DNA from: Pikeienuella piscinae
GTDB lineage: Bacteria > Pseudomonadota > Alphaproteobacteria > Rhodobacterales > Rhodobacteraceae
Reading direction: 5' to 3'
DNA length: 64,000 nt
Assembly (NCBI RefSeq): GCF_011044155.1
Contig: NZ_CP049056.1
Location: 1,798,001 to 1,862,000 of the forward strand
This document shows, piece by piece, positions 63,047-64,000 of this stretch. The notes beneath the pieces were generated by a model that had not been told where the DNA came from, did not search any database, and saw nothing but the letters and a program-made list of their open reading frames with translations. Position 1 is the first letter of the stretch. Every line of letters starts with the position of its first letter. Both the position numbers and the translations under genes were made by a program.

Positions 63047-64000
63047 ATGCAGAGCTATCTCGAATTCGAAAAGGATCTCGCCGATCTTGAAGGAAAAGCG
63101 GTTGAGCTCCGGATGCTCGCGAAAAAGGGCGGCGGCGTCGATGTCGAGGGTGAAGCGAAACAGCTAGACGCGAAGGCGGCGCAACTCCTCGCCGAACTCT
63201 ACTCCAACCTGGACCCCTGGCAGAAATGTCAGATCGCCCGTCACCCGGCGCGCCCGCACGCGCTCGCCTATGTGAAGACGCTCTTCACCGAGTTCACCCC
63301 ACTCGCCGGCGATCGGAATTTCGCCGAGGACCATGCGGTGATCGGCGGCCTCGCGCGGCTCAACGATCGTCCGGTGATGGTGATCGGGCAGGAGAAAGGC
63401 GCGGACACCAAATCGCGGATCGAGCGGAATTTCGGCATGGCGCGGCCCGAAGGCTACCGCAAGGCGGCGCGGCTCATGGCTTTGGCGGACCGGTTCGCGC
63501 TCCCTGTCGTGACGTTGATCGACACGCCCGGCGCCTATCCCGGAAAAGGGGCCGAGGAGCGTGGCCAGTCCGAGGCGATCGCGCGCTCGACCGAAATGTG
63601 TCTGAAGCTTGGCGCGCCGCTCGTCGCGGTGGTGATTGGCGAGGGCGGCTCGGGTGGCGCGGTCGCGCTGGCGGCGGGCGACCGCGTGATGATGCTGGAG
63701 CATTCAATCTATTCGGTGATCACGCCTGAAGGCTGCGCCTCCATCCTCTGGAAGGATGCCGAGAAGATGCGCGAGGCGGCGGCGGCGTTGAGACTGACCG
63801 CGCAAGATCTAAAAAAGCTGGGTGTCGTCGATCGGGTGGTTAAGGAGCCGACCGGCGGCGCGCAGCGCGACCCTATGGCTGCGATCAGGGCCGTTGGAAA
63901 CGCGATCGACCAGGAGCTGAAAGGGCTTGCCGGCAAATCGCCGGAAGAGCTGCGCGCCGCGCGCCGGAAGAAATTCCTGGAGATGGGCGATGCGACCCTG
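63047..64000 (+). CDS. accA: Acetyl-CoA carboxylase carboxyltransferase subunit alpha, cut by the window end
   Basis: AccA and AccD form the carboxyltransferase that makes malonyl-CoA for fatty acid synthesis. The 318 residues present are close to full length. The start region is [40 protein letters not shown], the core [23 protein letters not shown] and [18 protein letters not shown] are present, then [19 protein letters not shown] precedes ATG 63047; the ATG at 63026 is an alternative. No stop is reached by 64000, but little should be missing. Confidence 0.96.
   Translation, partial: MQSYLEFEKDLADLEGKAVELRMLAKKGGGVDVEGEAKQLDAKAAQLLAELYSNLDPWQKCQIARHPARPHALAYVKTLFTEFTPLAGDRNFAEDHAVIGGLARLNDRPVMVIGQEKGADTKSRIERNFGMARPEGYRKAARLMALADRFALPVVTLIDTPGAYPGKGAEERGQSEAIARSTEMCLKLGAPLVAVVIGEGGSGGAVALAAGDRVMMLEHSIYSVITPEGCASILWKDAEKMREAAAALRLTAQDLKKLGVVDRVVKEPTGGAQRDPMAAIRAVGNAIDQELKGLAGKSPEELRAARRKKFLEMGDATL

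Overview
The window is one 64 kb stretch of a GC-rich chromosome, apparently from an alphaproteobacterium of the Rhodobacterales type. The clues are a malyl-CoA/beta-methylmalyl-CoA lyase closely resembling Rhodobacter Mcl1, a class I (archaeal-type) lysyl-tRNA synthetase, a ctaD-DUF2244 pair, GltB/GltD, a GIGHN-type small hypothetical protein, an RTX protein of the type I secretion kind, and TRAP and Dpp-type transporters. I see no integrase, transposase, phage gene, CRISPR array or replication origin. Genes are dense, and many neighbours overlap by ATGA or GTGA, so translational coupling is widespread.

Layout. 0-1 kb: end of a peptide ABC transporter. 1.4-2.8 kb: tRNA-Leu(CAG), a GIGHN-type hypothetical protein and an RraA-like protein. 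2.9-6.1 kb: NDUFA9-like dehydrogenase/reductase, a secreted alpha/beta hydrolase and UppP. 6.4-13.4 kb: gltD, two GFA-family genes and gltB. 13.4-16.8 kb: methyltransferase, mtgA, a GST and queG. 16.9-21.7 kb: an atypical LuxR-type regulator, DUF2244, ctaD, soxR with a divergent VOC gene, and lipB; then tRNA-Leu(GAG). 22.2-30.1 kb: a leftward operon of sulfatase, periplasmic HAD phosphatase, moxR, DUF58, DUF4381, VWA, TPR and BatD. 30.4-35.7 kb: a complete five-gene Dpp/Opp-type operon. 35.8-42.4 kb: EamA transporter, TerB-like protein, lysK, an envelope protein, DUF4864 and uvrB. 42.4-49.1 kb: an AT-rich promoter region, an RTX/beta-helix protein, a glycosyltransferase and a 702-residue exported protein of unknown family. 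49.1-61.2 kb: a leftward run of class III aminotransferase, TAXI-TRAP transporter, universal stress protein, nitrilase-family hydrolase, Orn/Lys/Arg decarboxylase, ATP-grasp enzyme and C45 acyltransferase. 61.4-64 kb: mcl1, an H-NOX-like heme protein and accA (cut by the window end).

Two regions stand out. The first is the leftward cluster at 49.1-55.3 kb (C-N hydrolase, basic amino acid decarboxylase, ATP-grasp, C45 Ntn-hydrolase), next to a TAXI-TRAP importer. Its enzyme set suggests an uncharacterised pathway that makes or remodels amide conjugates of a diamine; this is inference. The second is the sulfatase-HAD-MoxR/Bat operon, where moxR carries an in-frame amber codon at a conserved Gln and the VWA gene has a +1 frameshift. 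The neighbouring peptide-binding protein gene has a -1 frameshift in a G-run. These three lesions lie within about 7.2 kb; they may be real decay or sequence errors.
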